Shown: piece by piece, positions 39,453 to 49,977 of the stretch
Numbering within the stretch: position 1 is the stretch's first letter
Layout of the letters: each line of letters begins with the position of its first letter
Origin: Mycobacterium sp.
Lineage (GTDB): Bacteria > Actinomycetota > Actinomycetes > Mycobacteriales > Mycobacteriaceae
Assembly (NCBI RefSeq): GCF_019247615.1
Contig: NZ_JAFBAT010000314.1
Coordinates: forward strand, 1 to 53,998
DNA length: 53,998 nucleotides
Direction of reading: 5' to 3'
The notes under the pieces: model-generated
Seen by the model: the letters and a program-made list of their open reading frames with translations, nothing else
The model's database searches: none
What the model was told of the DNA's origin: nothing
Translations under genes and position numbers: made by a program

Positions 39453-40220
39453 ATGCCCGGCGATCTGTTGACCTGCCACGGCGGAAACGGCGACCCGGTG
39501 GTGCTGGTGCACGGCCTGATGGGCCGGGGCACCACGTGGTCGCGTCAGCTACCGTGGCTGAGCCGGTTGGGCACCGTGTACACCTACGACGCGCCGTGGC
39601 ACCGCGGCCGCGAGGTCGAGGACCCACATCCCATCAGCACCGAACGGTTCGTCGCCGATCTCGCCGACGCGGTGCGCGAATTGGAGAAGCCGGTCCGGCT
39701 CGTCGGGCATTCGATGGGCGCCCTGCATTCGTGGTGTTTGGCGGCGGAGCGCCCGGATCTGGTGTCGGCGCTCGTTGTCGAGGACATGGCGCCGGACTTC
39801 CGCGGTCGCACGACCGGCCCGTGGGAGCCGTGGCTGCACGCCCTGCCGGTCGAATTCCATTCTCCTGAACAGGTTTTCGACGAGTTCGGGCCAGTCGCCG
39901 GCCAGTATTTTCTGGAAGCGTTCGACCGAACGGCCACCGGGTGGCGGTTGCACGGCCACACCTCGCGCTGGATCGAGATCGCCGCCGAGTGGGGCACCCG
40001 GGACTACTGGGATCACTGGACGGCTGTGCGCGCGCCGGCGCTGCTCATCGAGGCGGCCACATCGGTGACGCCACCGGGCCAGATGCGTGCCATGTCCGAA
40101 AGGGGCTACACCGCAACGTATTTGCGTGTCGAGCGGGCCGGTCACCTGGTTCACGACGAAGCGCCGCAGGCATACCGGCACGCCGTCGAGTCCTTCTTGT
40201 CGGCTACCGCCGCCCGGTGA
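39453..40220 (+). CDS. alpha/beta hydrolase (Rv3591c-like)
   Basis: 255 aa from ATG 39453. The oxyanion strand is VVLVHGLMGRGTTWSRQ. The nucleophile elbow is VGHSMGALHSW with Ser at residue 92 or so, the acid is likely the Asp of VVEDMAPDFRG or a later Glu in LLIEAATS, and the catalytic His is in RAGHLVHDEAP. There is no signal peptide, so it is cytoplasmic. A degenerate -10 (AAAGAT, 39441-39446) lies exactly 6 nt upstream of the start. Substrate unknown; esterases, lactonases and C-C hydrolases share this motif set. It converges with the GMC gene, with 17 bp overlap of the coding ends. Confidence 0.88.
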   Translation: MPGDLLTCHGGNGDPVVLVHGLMGRGTTWSRQLPWLSRLGTVYTYDAPWHRGREVEDPHPISTERFVADLADAVRELEKPVRLVGHSMGALHSWCLAAERPDLVSALVVEDMAPDFRGRTTGPWEPWLHALPVEFHSPEQVFDEFGPVAGQYFLEAFDRTATGWRLHGHTSRWIEIAAEWGTRDYWDHWTAVRAPALLIEAATSVTPPGQMRAMSERGYTATYLRVERAGHLVHDEAPQAYRHAVESFLSATAAR

Positions 40221-41907
40221 GCCCGCGCGCCGTGCGCAACGCCACCGCCATCAGCGTATTGGTGGGGTTCTGGCAGCCAGAGGTGACGAACACGCTGCCG
40301 TCGGCGACATACACGTTGTCCATCTGATGCATCCGTCCGTTCGGATCGGTGACGCTCGTCGTCGGGGACACCCCCATCTGCATCCCGCCCATGACGTGCT
40401 TCGTGTTCGGCGGCGTGCCGCCCCCGACTGACCTCGCCAAACCGTCGGGGACGGCGGCGAACAGCGTCGCACCGGCCGCTGCCATCATCGCGGTGATGGG
40501 GACGAGGTAGAACGCCTGCGCGACCTTCTCGTGCTTTCCCGGCGCCCAGGTCACACGGGCAACCGGTTGGCCATTGAGGTCGGTGACCGTCGGGTCGAGG
40601 GTGACGTTGTTGGTCAGATATGGCAGGTCGGTGCCGATGAAGTTGACCCCCGCGAGGCGGTCGCGCAGGAGCGATGCGCGCATCAGGTCCTTGAACGGGC
40701 TACCGAAGAGCTGCACCCCCGGCAGGAATCCCAGGATCTCCTGGTAGAACTTGCCTTCAGTGATCGGGTCCTGGCTTCCGCCCAGCTCGCACAGCCCGCC
40801 ACGGATATAGGGAAGCCCGGCCAGCTTTGCCACGGCTCGAGCGCCGGGAAAGTTGGGGTTGCAGAAATCCTCCATGCACTGCGTGATCGAGCGGCCGCGG
40901 TAGGCGTGGACTCGCTGATCGAGATAGATCCCGAATCCGTCGACAAAGTTGTGAAACATCAGCCGGGCACCGATCCGACCGCTGGCGTCGGGCAGCCCGG
41001 AGAGCAGAGCAAGACGTGAGGTCTCGATCGCCGAGGCGGCCAGCACCACCAGGTCTGCGCTTTCGCCGCCGGCATTGCCCTGCGGATCGAGATAGGAGAC
41101 GCCGGTGGCCCGACGGCCGGTGAAGTTGACCCTGGTGACGGTGGTTTCGGGGTGCAACAGCACCCGCCCCGTCCTCAGCGCCCGCCGCAGCGGCGCAAGC
41201 GCGCCCACCCTGGCCGAAATCGGGCAGCCGTAATTGCTGCAGAAGCCGCAATTGTTGCACGCCGGGCGGCCGTCGTACTCGACCGAATTGATCGCGGTCG
41301 GAAACGGATAGGGATGCAGCCCAACGCGCTTGGCCCCCTTGGCGATGAGCATGGACGAGCGCTGCTGCGGCCCAGGCGGCATGGGGAAGGGCCTGGAGCG
41401 TGGCGCGTGCTTCAGGGTGAGGGTGGGGATCGTCCCGACGTCGCCCTGCGTTCCGAGCAGCGCCTCGATCGCGTCGTAGTACGGGGCGATCTCGCCGTAT
41501 TCGAACGGCCAATCCTGCACGTCCGCGCCGGGCTGCGGCCCCAGCAACGACAGTCCCTTGAAGTCGATGTCCCAGAATCGCGGGACCTTCGCGTCCCAGT
41601 GGGTCGTTCCGCCGCCGACCGTCACCGGGAGTTCGTTCACCGGGCCGACGTAGCTCGCGGGCTGGCTGGCCTTGGGCCGAAAGGTGCGCGGGTAGGCGAT
41701 CGGGTCCGGCTGCTCGAAATAGCGATACAGCGCCTTGAGTTCGTCATTGGAAAACGTAGTCCCGAGTGGGCCGGTGCCGTCGAGGTTGGTGTAGTAGTTC
41801 GACCCCTTCTCGAATATCACCACGTCCCAGCCGTTCTCGGCGAGCTCCATGGCCACGGTCGACCCGCCGGCGCCGGAGCCGACGATGATCGCCTTAGCGG
41901 CCGGCAC
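40204..41907 (-). CDS. GMC-type FAD-dependent oxidoreductase with Cys cluster, catalytic subunit
   Basis: 567 aa from GTG 41907. The FAD fold is AIIVGSGAGGSTVAMELAEN, then VIFEKGSNY and VTVGGGTTHWDAKVPRF. A cysteine cluster CNNCGFCSNYGCPISAR (about residues 214-230) resembles the iron-sulfur motif of FAD-glucose and fructose dehydrogenase large subunits. The C-terminal active site has KHVMGGMQMG and ADGSVFVTSGCQNPTNTLMA, with the His and Asn of GMC enzymes. It overlaps the small-subunit gene by 14 bp. The enzyme would oxidise an alcohol or sugar and pass electrons via FAD and the cluster, probably outside the membrane. The physiological substrate is unknown. M. tuberculosis has a PE_PGRS gene here instead. 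Confidence 0.9.
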   Translation of the reverse strand: MPAAKAIIVGSGAGGSTVAMELAENGWDVVIFEKGSNYYTNLDGTGPLGTTFSNDELKALYRYFEQPDPIAYPRTFRPKASQPASYVGPVNELPVTVGGGTTHWDAKVPRFWDIDFKGLSLLGPQPGADVQDWPFEYGEIAPYYDAIEALLGTQGDVGTIPTLTLKHAPRSRPFPMPPGPQQRSSMLIAKGAKRVGLHPYPFPTAINSVEYDGRPACNNCGFCSNYGCPISARVGALAPLRRALRTGRVLLHPETTVTRVNFTGRRATGVSYLDPQGNAGGESADLVVLAASAIETSRLALLSGLPDASGRIGARLMFHNFVDGFGIYLDQRVHAYRGRSITQCMEDFCNPNFPGARAVAKLAGLPYIRGGLCELGGSQDPITEGKFYQEILGFLPGVQLFGSPFKDLMRASLLRDRLAGVNFIGTDLPYLTNNVTLDPTVTDLNGQPVARVTWAPGKHEKVAQAFYLVPITAMMAAAGATLFAAVPDGLARSVGGGTPPNTKHVMGGMQMGVSPTTSVTDPNGRMHQMDNVYVADGSVFVTSGCQNPTNTLMAVALRTARGLTGRR

Positions 41908-42691
41908 CTACGCCGCCCTTTCCGCCGAGTTTCGCGATGAGCTGTTCCCACCCGTGGCGCACCCGGTCGATGATGTCGGTGACCACGACCACGTCCAAGT
42001 GGGCGGCTTCGACCTCGGCGGGGCTGTATCCCCGCGGCTGTGAGTCCCCCGGAAACTTGATGTCCTTCCAACCGACCAGGTTCGCGTTGCCGCCGTACTC
42101 GGGGTTGCTGTACATCGCCTCGATGGTGTGACCGAACAGCAGCTTGGTGAATGTCAGCACCTGGCCGTGAACGAGGATGACGTCCTGCCTCTCCGGCTTG
42201 ACGGCGGTGAAGTCGCCGCCGGCCTGCCGGTCGAGCATGGCGATGCCGTCGTTGTATTGGCTGCGAAGCTGCATGATGCGCTGTCGCCACGCGTAGGTCT
42301 GGGCACGGTTGAGCGGGACGAAGGTGGCCATGTAGTCGGCAGAGCCGCCGGCGCGGTTGCTCCAGGGGCCGCCCGCGTGCACGTCGGGGGGCGTGACGTC
42401 GAACACCGACAGCATCCGGTCCAGATAGTTCACCACGTTCGCCTCGTGCGCTCCGGGACTGCCCAGCTCGGCCGGGCAGTCTTCCGGGCCGGGGATCAGG
42501 CGGCGGGTCGCGGCGTCGAGTACCGCGGCCTGGTGCGGCGTCAGGAATCGGTATCCCGGTGCGGCGGAAGCGGCGGGGATGCCGCGGGGCAAGGTGGCGG
42601 CCAGTGGCAGCAGGCTCAGCCCGCCGAGGACGACGCGCCTGGACACCGCCGGCGCAAGGCGCGGGGTGGGGGCGGCCTCCTGGCTGGGCAC
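41894..42691 (-). CDS. gluconate 2-dehydrogenase subunit 3 family protein with Tat signal
   Basis: 265 aa from GTG 42691. A twin-arginine signal is clear: SRRVVLGGLSLLPLAATLP, with AxA-type cleavage near IPAASAAPG. The mature part is helical with the family pattern LTPHQAAVLDAATRRLIPGP, then NYLDRMLSV and AYAWRQRIMQL-like segments, ending in FTKLLFGHTIEAMYSNPEYGGN. In FAD-dependent dehydrogenases of this type the small subunit carries the Tat signal and takes the folded large subunit across the membrane with it. No cytochrome subunit follows; mutY lies upstream on the same strand, 97 bp away. A -10 box lies 6 nt before the start. Confidence 0.88.
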   Translation of the reverse strand: MPSQEAAPTPRLAPAVSRRVVLGGLSLLPLAATLPRGIPAASAAPGYRFLTPHQAAVLDAATRRLIPGPEDCPAELGSPGAHEANVVNYLDRMLSVFDVTPPDVHAGGPWSNRAGGSADYMATFVPLNRAQTYAWRQRIMQLRSQYNDGIAMLDRQAGGDFTAVKPERQDVILVHGQVLTFTKLLFGHTIEAMYSNPEYGGNANLVGWKDIKFPGDSQPRGYSPAEVEAAHLDVVVVTDIIDRVRHGWEQLIAKLGGKGGVGAGR

Positions 42692-42697
42692 ATCGGC

Positions 42698-42703
42698 AGG
42701 GTA
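42698..42703 (-). promoter_or_regulatory. -10 box of a predicted leaderless mRNA for the small-subunit gene
   Basis: On the minus strand: TACCCT, 6 nt (gccgat), then GTG 42691. It overlaps the start of the intergenic gap after mutY. Confidence 0.5.
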
Positions 42704-42788
42704 AGACGCAGGTTGGCGCCTTCTTGGGAAAGTGCCGGCGTGGCGGCGTGTCGGGACTGCGCCGAGACGGGCGCGCGGCGGTGCGCGG

Positions 42789-43676
42789 CTAGTGCTCGCC
42801 GGGCAACGCGAACCGGCCGTCGGCCATGCGGACCACCAGGCCGTCGGCCAGCAGCGAATCCAGCGCCCGGTCGCGCTGGACGCAATCCGTCAGCCACGCC
42901 ACGTCGAGCTGTGCCCGGGTGACCGGAGAATCATTGGTCCGCAACACGTCCAGCAGGCGGCCGCGGACCTGACGGTCGGTGCCGGCGTAGGTTTGCGCCC
43001 GGCGCCCCGGCCCCTGCCCAGGGGGCCGGCCCGCCCGCCGCCATGCGCACTCGCGCAGCGGGCACAATCCGCACCGCGGCGCCCGCGCGGTGCACACCGT
43101 GGCGCCCAGTTCCATGAGCGCCGCCGAGAACGTCGGGGCCCGATCGTCGTCCGGTAGCAACGCCGAGACGTCGGAGTGGTCGCGCGCCGCCGAGGCTGTG
43201 CCGGCGTCGGCCAAGCCGTGCACGGCGCGGGCCACCACCCGCCGCACGTTGGTGTCCACCACCGGTGTCCGCTGGCGGTAGGCGAAGCAGGCCACGGCGC
43301 GCGCCGTGTAGCTGCCGACACCCGGCAACGTCAGCAGGGTGTCCACGTCCGCCGGAACCACGTCGTCATGATGGCGCGCGATGACGGTGGCGCACTCGTG
43401 CAAGCGCTTGGCCCGCCTGGGATAACCCAGTTTGCCCCAGGCGCGCAGCACATCCGCGGCGCTGGCCGCCGCGGTCGCCGACGGCGTCGGCCAGCGCCGC
43501 ACCCAGTCCGGCCAGATCGCGAGCACCCGGACCACCGGCGTCTGCTGCAACATGAACTCGCTGACCAGGATCTGCCACGGGCTGACGTTCGGCTCTCGCC
43601 AGGGCAAGTCGCGGCGCGCCCGGTCGTACCAGGCGATGAGTTGGTCTGGCGGGACGTTCATCTGCGCGTGCGGCAT
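42789..43676 (-). CDS. mutY: A/G-specific adenine DNA glycosylase
   Basis: Removes adenine paired with 8-oxoguanine. 295 aa from ATG 43676; the frame stays open upstream into the divergent carbonic anhydrase gene but homology starts here (MPHAQ). Catalytic Glu is in LVSEFMLQQTP. The HhH-GPD motif is LPGVGSYTARAVACFAY, followed by the catalytic Asp in VVDTNVRRV. The [4Fe-4S] ligands are four cysteines in CTARAPRCGLCPLREC. The C-terminal part is shorter than in E. coli, so the 8-oxoG recognition domain is reduced, as in other mycobacteria. The start codon is 10 bp from that of the divergent canB. Confidence 0.95.
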   Translation of the reverse strand: MPHAQMNVPPDQLIAWYDRARRDLPWREPNVSPWQILVSEFMLQQTPVVRVLAIWPDWVRRWPTPSATAAASAADVLRAWGKLGYPRRAKRLHECATVIARHHDDVVPADVDTLLTLPGVGSYTARAVACFAYRQRTPVVDTNVRRVVARAVHGLADAGTASAARDHSDVSALLPDDDRAPTFSAALMELGATVCTARAPRCGLCPLRECAWRRAGRPPGQGPGRRAQTYAGTDRQVRGRLLDVLRTNDSPVTRAQLDVAWLTDCVQRDRALDSLLADGLVVRMADGRFALPGEH

Positions 43677-43686
43677 GATGTGTGCC

Positions 43687-44304
43687 ATGCCCAACACCAC
43701 TCCCGTAACCGCATGGAAAGCACTCAAAGAGGGTAACGAGCGATTCGTCGCCGGCACGCCCGAGCACCCCAACCAGAGCGTCGACCACCGCGCCAGCCTG
43801 GCCGCGGGGCAGAAGCCGATCGCAGCGATATTCGGCTGCGCGGACAGCCGGGTGGCCGCCGAGCTCCTCTTCGACCAAGGCCTCGGCGACATCTTCGTGG
43901 TGCGCACCGCCGGGCAGGCCATCGACTCGGCGGTGCTGGGCTCCCTCGAGTACGCGGTCGCGGTACTCGGCGTGCCGCTGGTCGTCGTCGTCGGCCACGA
44001 CAGCTGCGGCGCCGTCAAGGCCGCGGTGGGCGCGGTCGACGACGGCTCGGTGCCGGCCGGTTTCATCCGCGACGTCGTGGAGCGGGTTGCGCCGTCGATC
44101 CTGATGGGCCGGCGCGAGGGCCTCAGCCGCGCCGATCAGTTCGAGGAGCGGCACGTGCGCGAGACGGTCGCGCAGCTCACGTCGCGTTCCGCGGTGATCG
44201 CCGAGCGGGTGTCGGCGGGCACCCTGGCGATCGCGGGCGTCACCTATCACCTCGCCGACGGGCGCGCCGAGTTGGTCGACCACGCCGGCGACATCGGCGA
44301 ATAA
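43687..44304 (+). CDS. canB: beta-class carbonic anhydrase
   Basis: Interconverts CO2 and bicarbonate. 205 aa from ATG 43687. Zinc ligands are Cys and Asp in IFGCADSRVAAE and His and Cys in VVVGHDSCGAVKAA; the Asp-Arg pair of CADSR is the family dyad. The strand FVVRTAGQAIDSAVLGSLEY and the C-terminal GTLAIAGVTYHLADGR complete the fold. Length and position equal Rv3588c, a characterised mycobacterial enzyme. The divergent mutY begins 10 bp away, so both promoters must overlap the other gene's coding start. An intergenic repeat element follows the stop codon. Confidence 0.95.
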   Translation: MPNTTPVTAWKALKEGNERFVAGTPEHPNQSVDHRASLAAGQKPIAAIFGCADSRVAAELLFDQGLGDIFVVRTAGQAIDSAVLGSLEYAVAVLGVPLVVVVGHDSCGAVKAAVGAVDDGSVPAGFIRDVVERVAPSILMGRREGLSRADQFEERHVRETVAQLTSRSAVIAERVSAGTLAIAGVTYHLADGRAELVDHAGDIGE

Positions 44305-44328
44305 GCGGTCGTTGACCGTGCCGCCGCG

Positions 44329-44405
44329 GCGTTGAGTGTGTTGGGGCGGCCGCGCGGCCCGGCGTGTCCTCGCCGTGGCCGCACACGCGGAGCCGCCCCT
44401 AACAC
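44329..44405. repeat. intergenic palindromic element, copy 3
   Basis: It starts with GCGTTGAGTGTG (44329-44340). GTGTTGGGGCGGC (44338-44350) pairs with GCCGCCCCTAACAC (44392-44405), 13 bp with one bulged base. The loop holds CGGCGTGTCCTCGCCGTGGCCGCACAC (44360-44386, quoted in two parts: CGGCGTGTCCTCGCC and GTGGCCGCACAC), which matches 23 of 27 bases of the element at 20410. Confidence 0.6.
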
Positions 44406-44470
44406 GGCGGCCGGCCAGCAAACAGGGCGACACGCCGAGCCGGGTCGACCAAATCCGCGTGACCTGGGCC

Positions 44471-44476
44471 TACGGT
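44471..44476 (+). promoter_or_regulatory. -10 box of a predicted leaderless mRNA (gene at 44483)
   Basis: TACGGT, 6 nt (gtgaac), then GTG 44483. This supports 44483 over the in-frame GTG at 44477. Confidence 0.5.
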
Positions 44477-44482
44477 GTGAAC

Positions 44483-45289
44483 GTGCTGGATCTGGAACCG
44501 CGAGGCCCGCTACCTACAGAGATCTATTGGCGGCGGAGAGGCTTGGCCGTCGGTGTTGCGGTCGTGGTGATCGGTGTAGCGGTCGCCACGGTCATCGCCA
44601 TCATGGGCCACACCGCGGCTGCCAAACCCGTCAACGCCGACAAACCCAACTCCGCTCAGAGCAAGCCGGTCGCGCCGGCGCCGCAGCCGCCGCCACCGGC
44701 GGGTCCGGAAGGTGTCACCCCGGTGGCGCCACCGCAGGGGCAGAACCCCGAGACGCCCACACCCACCGCCGCGGTGCAGCCGCCGCCGGTGCTGAAGGAA
44801 GGCGACGACTGCCCGGATTCGACGCTGGCCGTCAAGGGCCTGACCAATGCGCCCCAGTACTTCATCGGCGACCAGCCGAAGTTCACCATGGTCGTCACCA
44901 ACATCGGGCTGGTTTCCTGCAAGCGCGACGTCGGGGCGGCGGTGCTCGCCGCCTACGTGTACTCGCTGGACGGCAAGCGGCTGTGGTCCAACCTGGACTG
45001 CGCGCCGTCCAACGAGACCCTGATCAAGACCTTCACGCCGGGTGAGCAGGTGACCACGGCCGTGACCTGGACGGGGATGGGGTCGGCGCCGCACTGCCCG
45101 CTGCCGCGGCCGGCGATCGGGCCGGGCACCTACAACCTCGTCGTACAGCTGGGCAACCTGCGGTCCCAGCCGCTCCCGTTCGTTCTGAACCAGCCGCCAC
45201 CAGCTCCGGGACCGGTGCCGGGCCAGCAGGCGCTCGCGCCGCCACCGGAGGCCCCGCCGGTCGCCTCGCCCACCACCCCGACGGGTTAG
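44483..45289 (+). CDS. membrane-anchored, proline-rich secreted-domain protein (Rv3587c-like)
   Basis: 268 aa from GTG 44483. A short cytoplasmic part (LDLEPRGPLPTEIYWRRRG) is followed by one hydrophobic helix (AVGVAVVVIGVAVATVIAIM) and an external Pro/Ala/Gln-rich spacer (PAPQPPPPAGPEG; NPETPTPTAAVQPPPV). The compact external domain of about 120 residues contains three to four cysteines (DDCPDSTLAVKG; GLVSCKRDVGAAV; NLDCAPSNE; APHCPLPRP) that could form disulfides. The C-terminus is again proline-rich. The extracellular domain looks like an immunoglobulin-like fold by its strand pattern, which is a guess. Function unknown. It converges with disA, 7 bp between coding ends. Confidence 0.85.
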   Translation: MLDLEPRGPLPTEIYWRRRGLAVGVAVVVIGVAVATVIAIMGHTAAAKPVNADKPNSAQSKPVAPAPQPPPPAGPEGVTPVAPPQGQNPETPTPTAAVQPPPVLKEGDDCPDSTLAVKGLTNAPQYFIGDQPKFTMVVTNIGLVSCKRDVGAAVLAAYVYSLDGKRLWSNLDCAPSNETLIKTFTPGEQVTTAVTWTGMGSAPHCPLPRPAIGPGTYNLVVQLGNLRSQPLPFVLNQPPPAPGPVPGQQALAPPPEAPPVASPTTPTG

Positions 45290-45296
45290 CCGCCAC

Positions 45297-46376
<1,080 letters not shown>

Positions 46377-46396
46377 TCATTCTGAGCCCAGTTGTG

Positions 46397-47824
46397 CTAC
46401 CCGTCCAGCCGCGGGGGCTCGGCAGCACCGTCCCCGCAGTGGTCGGCGATGTCGATCATGTGCTCCAGGGCGGCGACGATGGTGGGCGCGCTGAGCACGC
46501 GCATGCCCGCCGGCACCATCTCCGGCCGGCGGTCGCTGCCGGCTGGGATCAGTGCGAGGTTGAACCCCTGCCGCGCGGCTTCGGCCAACCGCCGCTCCAT
46601 GCCGCTGACCCGGCGCAGGTCGCCGGCCAGCCCGACTTCGCCGATCATGACCGCGGTGGTGGGCAGTGGCAGGTTGGCGTATGCCGACGCCAGCGCTATC
46701 GCGACGGCGAGATCCGAGGACGGATCGGTCAACCGCATGCCGCCAACCGTCGACAGGTAAACATCGTTGACAGCGACGGCCAGCCTGGCGTGCTTTTCCA
46801 GCACGGCGGTGATCATCGCGGCCCGGGCCTGGTCGATGCCGCTGACGGCCCGGCGCGGTGAACCGCCGGACGGGGTCGCCAGCAGCGCCTGGACCTCGCC
46901 GATCAGGGGCCGCTTCCCGTCCAGCGTCACGGTGATCGCGGTACCGGCAACCGGCGCGGGCCGTTGGTCGAGGAAGAGGTGCGACGGGTCGGTGACGTCC
47001 TCGATCCCGTTGTCGTGCAGCATGAAACACCCCACTTCGTCGGCCGCGCCGAAGCGGTTCTTCAGACCGCGGACCATCCGCACCGAACCGTTGCGGTCTC
47101 CCTCGAAATGAAGCACCACGTCGACCAGGTGCTCCAGCGAGCGCGGTCCGGCGATGGCCCCGTCCTTGGTGACGTGGCCGACGAGGATCAGGGCGACATC
47201 CTGCGCCTTCGCGGCCGCGGTCAGTGCGGCGGTGACGGCGCGCACCTGCGTGACACCGCCGGCGACACCGTCGGCCTCGGTGGTCGACAGCGTCTGCACC
47301 GAGTCCACGATGACCAGCGCCGGCCGCAGCGCCGCCATGTGGTCCAGCACGGTGTGCAGGTCCGATTCGACGGCCAGATAAACGTCGTCTCCGCCGCAGC
47401 CAGTCCGGTCGGCGCGCAGCCGGATCTGACCCGCGGACTCCTCGCCGGAGACGTACAGTGCCCGCCGGCCGGATCGCGCCCAGCGATGGGCGACCTTGAG
47501 TAACAACGTCGACTTACCCACGCCCGGATCGCCCGCCAGCAGCGTCACGGAGCCCGGCACCACGCCGCCCCCGAGCACCCGGTCGAGCTCCCCTACGCCC
47601 GTGGAGTGGTGCCGGCTGTGCCCAGGCTCGATGCACGCGAGCGGAACGGCTCGCCGGGCCGGACCGGGAACCTGACCCGAACTACGGCGGGCGCCACCGA
47701 CTGCGCTGAGGGCCGGCGCCTCGTCGACGGTGCCCCAAGAGCCGCATTCCAGGCAGCGGCCAACCCATTTGGCGCTGACATGTCGGCACTCCGAGCAGCG
47801 GTATTGCGTGCGTGCGTTTGCCAC
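46397..47824 (-). CDS. radA: DNA repair protein RadA
   Basis: RecA-related helicase that helps branch migration in recombination. 475 aa from GTG 47824; homology begins [12 protein letters not shown], so the longer frame is not used. The N-terminal zinc finger is [20 protein letters not shown]. The RecA core has Walker [10 protein letters not shown], Walker [12 protein letters not shown] and the RadA-specific KNRFG ([16 protein letters not shown]). The C-terminal Lon-like domain is [20 protein letters not shown] with [17 protein letters not shown] helices. The neighbour disA is encoded 27 bp downstream, and lpqE is 67 bp upstream on the same strand. Confidence 0.96.
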   Translation of the reverse strand: MANARTQYRCSECRHVSAKWVGRCLECGSWGTVDEAPALSAVGGARRSSGQVPGPARRAVPLACIEPGHSRHHSTGVGELDRVLGGGVVPGSVTLLAGDPGVGKSTLLLKVAHRWARSGRRALYVSGEESAGQIRLRADRTGCGGDDVYLAVESDLHTVLDHMAALRPALVIVDSVQTLSTTEADGVAGGVTQVRAVTAALTAAAKAQDVALILVGHVTKDGAIAGPRSLEHLVDVVLHFEGDRNGSVRMVRGLKNRFGAADEVGCFMLHDNGIEDVTDPSHLFLDQRPAPVAGTAITVTLDGKRPLIGEVQALLATPSGGSPRRAVSGIDQARAAMITAVLEKHARLAVAVNDVYLSTVGGMRLTDPSSDLAVAIALASAYANLPLPTTAVMIGEVGLAGDLRRVSGMERRLAEAARQGFNLALIPAGSDRRPEMVPAGMRVLSAPTIVAALEHMIDIADHCGDGAAEPPRLDG

Positions 47825-47890
47825 TCCGTGAAGGTATCGAGCAGCACCGACAAACCCGTGACGTGACACCGACCTCGTCAGGCCGGCTTG

Positions 47891-48454
47891 TCAGGCCGGC
47901 TGGGGCCCCAGTCCCGCCGAGACGGGGACGGCCACGGTGGCCTGCCCGGCCTTCTCGAAATTGAACGTGCAGTTGTAGGTGAGGCCGTTCGTGATGGGCT
48001 TGCTCAACGCGACGGTCGCCCTGACGGCATTGCCGGAGCCGACCGGCCCCGGCGCCACCTTCGGGCCCTCGGGCGTCCCGATGAACAGCATCCCGGCGAC
48101 GGGCAGTCGACCATCGCCTTCCACCGTCACCGTGCCGATGTCACTGGTGATGCCCACGAGCCTGTCGGGGGTGTCGGGCGACTGGTTGATGGCGACCGCT
48201 ACCAGGTCCACCGACCGGCCCGGCTGGATGAAGTCGCCGGTCTGCACGGCTTGCATCCGGATGTCGCGCACCGCGACGTTGTTGATCGTGACGAGATTGC
48301 CGTTGACGGCGGGTTCCTGGGTGGCCATCTGGGAGAGCTGACCTGCGCCGCAACCGCTCAGCAGCGCCGCGACCAACGCGACCAGGCCGGCGAGCGCGAC
48401 CCGTACGGTCGGGGCGGAACCTCGGACGGGGAGGCCGATCTTGAAGCGGTTCAC
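47891..48454 (-). CDS. lpqE: lipoprotein LpqE
   Basis: 187 aa from GTG 48454, chosen for its strong ribosome site (gcaggaggcatcga). The signal peptide VALAGLVALVAALLSGC ends in a lipobox Cys, so it is lipid-anchored outside the membrane. The mature protein has beta strands resembling a copper-chaperone PCuAC-like or DUF461 fold: VNGNLVTINNVAVRDIRMQA, ATVALSKPITNGLTYNCTF and the ending AGQATVAVPVSAG. No Met/His copper site was recognised, so metal binding is not claimed. First gene of the lpqE-radA-disA direction. Upstream lies a 14-bp direct repeat. Position equals Rv3584. Confidence 0.9.
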   Translation of the reverse strand: MNRFKIGLPVRGSAPTVRVALAGLVALVAALLSGCGAGQLSQMATQEPAVNGNLVTINNVAVRDIRMQAVQTGDFIQPGRSVDLVAVAINQSPDTPDRLVGITSDIGTVTVEGDGRLPVAGMLFIGTPEGPKVAPGPVGSGNAVRATVALSKPITNGLTYNCTFNFEKAGQATVAVPVSAGLGPQPA

Positions 48455-49270
<816 letters not shown>

Positions 49271-49287
49271 ACAGCCCTGAGGCTTCG

Positions 49288-49977
49288 TTGGTCGAGGGTG
49301 GTCGGGGAAGCTCTGGCACGGTAGCCGCGGTTGTCCCCGCCGCGGGATCGGGCACGCGGCTGGCCGCCGGAATTCCGAAGGCTTTCTGTGAACTGGATGG
49401 GCGCACCCTGCTGGAGTGGGCCGTCTGCGGGCTGCTGGAATCGGGCATTATCGATCACGTCGTGGTGGCGGTCCCCGCCGACCGCGTCGACGAGGCCAAG
49501 CGGGTCCTGAGCGACCGTGCGACGGTCGTCGCCGGCGGTGCCGACCGGCCCGAATCGGTCAGCCGGGCCCTGGCGGCCCTTCCCGAAAACCCCGACTTCG
49601 TGCTGGTGCACGATGCCGCGCGAGCGCTGACGCCGCCGGGGCTGATCGTGCGCGTGGTCGACGCGTTGCGGGCCGGCCACGCCGCCGTGGTGCCCGCGCT
49701 GCCGCTGTCTGACACCATCAAGGCCGTGGATGCCAACGGGGTGGTCCTGGGCACGCCGGAACGGGCCGCGCTGCGAGCGGTGCAGACCCCGCAAGGCTTT
49801 GCCACCGACCTGCTGGTGCGCGCCTACCGGCGGGCCGCCGCGGCGGGCTTCACCGACGACGCGTCGCTCGTCGAGCAGCTGGGCGGCCAGGTGCAGGTGG
49901 TCGACGGCGACCCGCTCGCGTTCAAGATCACCACCCCGCTGGACCTGCAGCTGGCCCAAGCGATTGTGCGCCGGTGA
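49288..49977 (+). CDS. ispD: 2-C-methyl-D-erythritol 4-phosphate cytidylyltransferase
   Basis: Third step of the MEP isoprenoid pathway: MEP + CTP to CDP-methylerythritol. 229 aa from TTG 49288, the only start that keeps the full N-terminus before the CTP loop. The nucleotide motif is [19 protein letters not shown], then [16 protein letters not shown] and [15 protein letters not shown]. The Thr-Pro-Gln-Gly motif is [13 protein letters not shown], and [12 protein letters not shown] follows. It ends in a GTGA overlap with ispF. Isoprenoids are needed for the decaprenyl phosphate used in wall synthesis elsewhere in this window. Confidence 0.95.
   Translation: MVEGGRGSSGTVAAVVPAAGSGTRLAAGIPKAFCELDGRTLLEWAVCGLLESGIIDHVVVAVPADRVDEAKRVLSDRATVVAGGADRPESVSRALAALPENPDFVLVHDAARALTPPGLIVRVVDALRAGHAAVVPALPLSDTIKAVDANGVVLGTPERAALRAVQTPQGFATDLLVRAYRRAAAAGFTDDASLVEQLGGQVQVVDGDPLAFKITTPLDLQLAQAIVRR

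Noticed and set aside
44329..44405. The palindromic element after canB as a simple terminator
   Set aside because: The loop is over 40 nt, there is no T-run, and the same core occurs at another locus. A dispersed repeat fits better.
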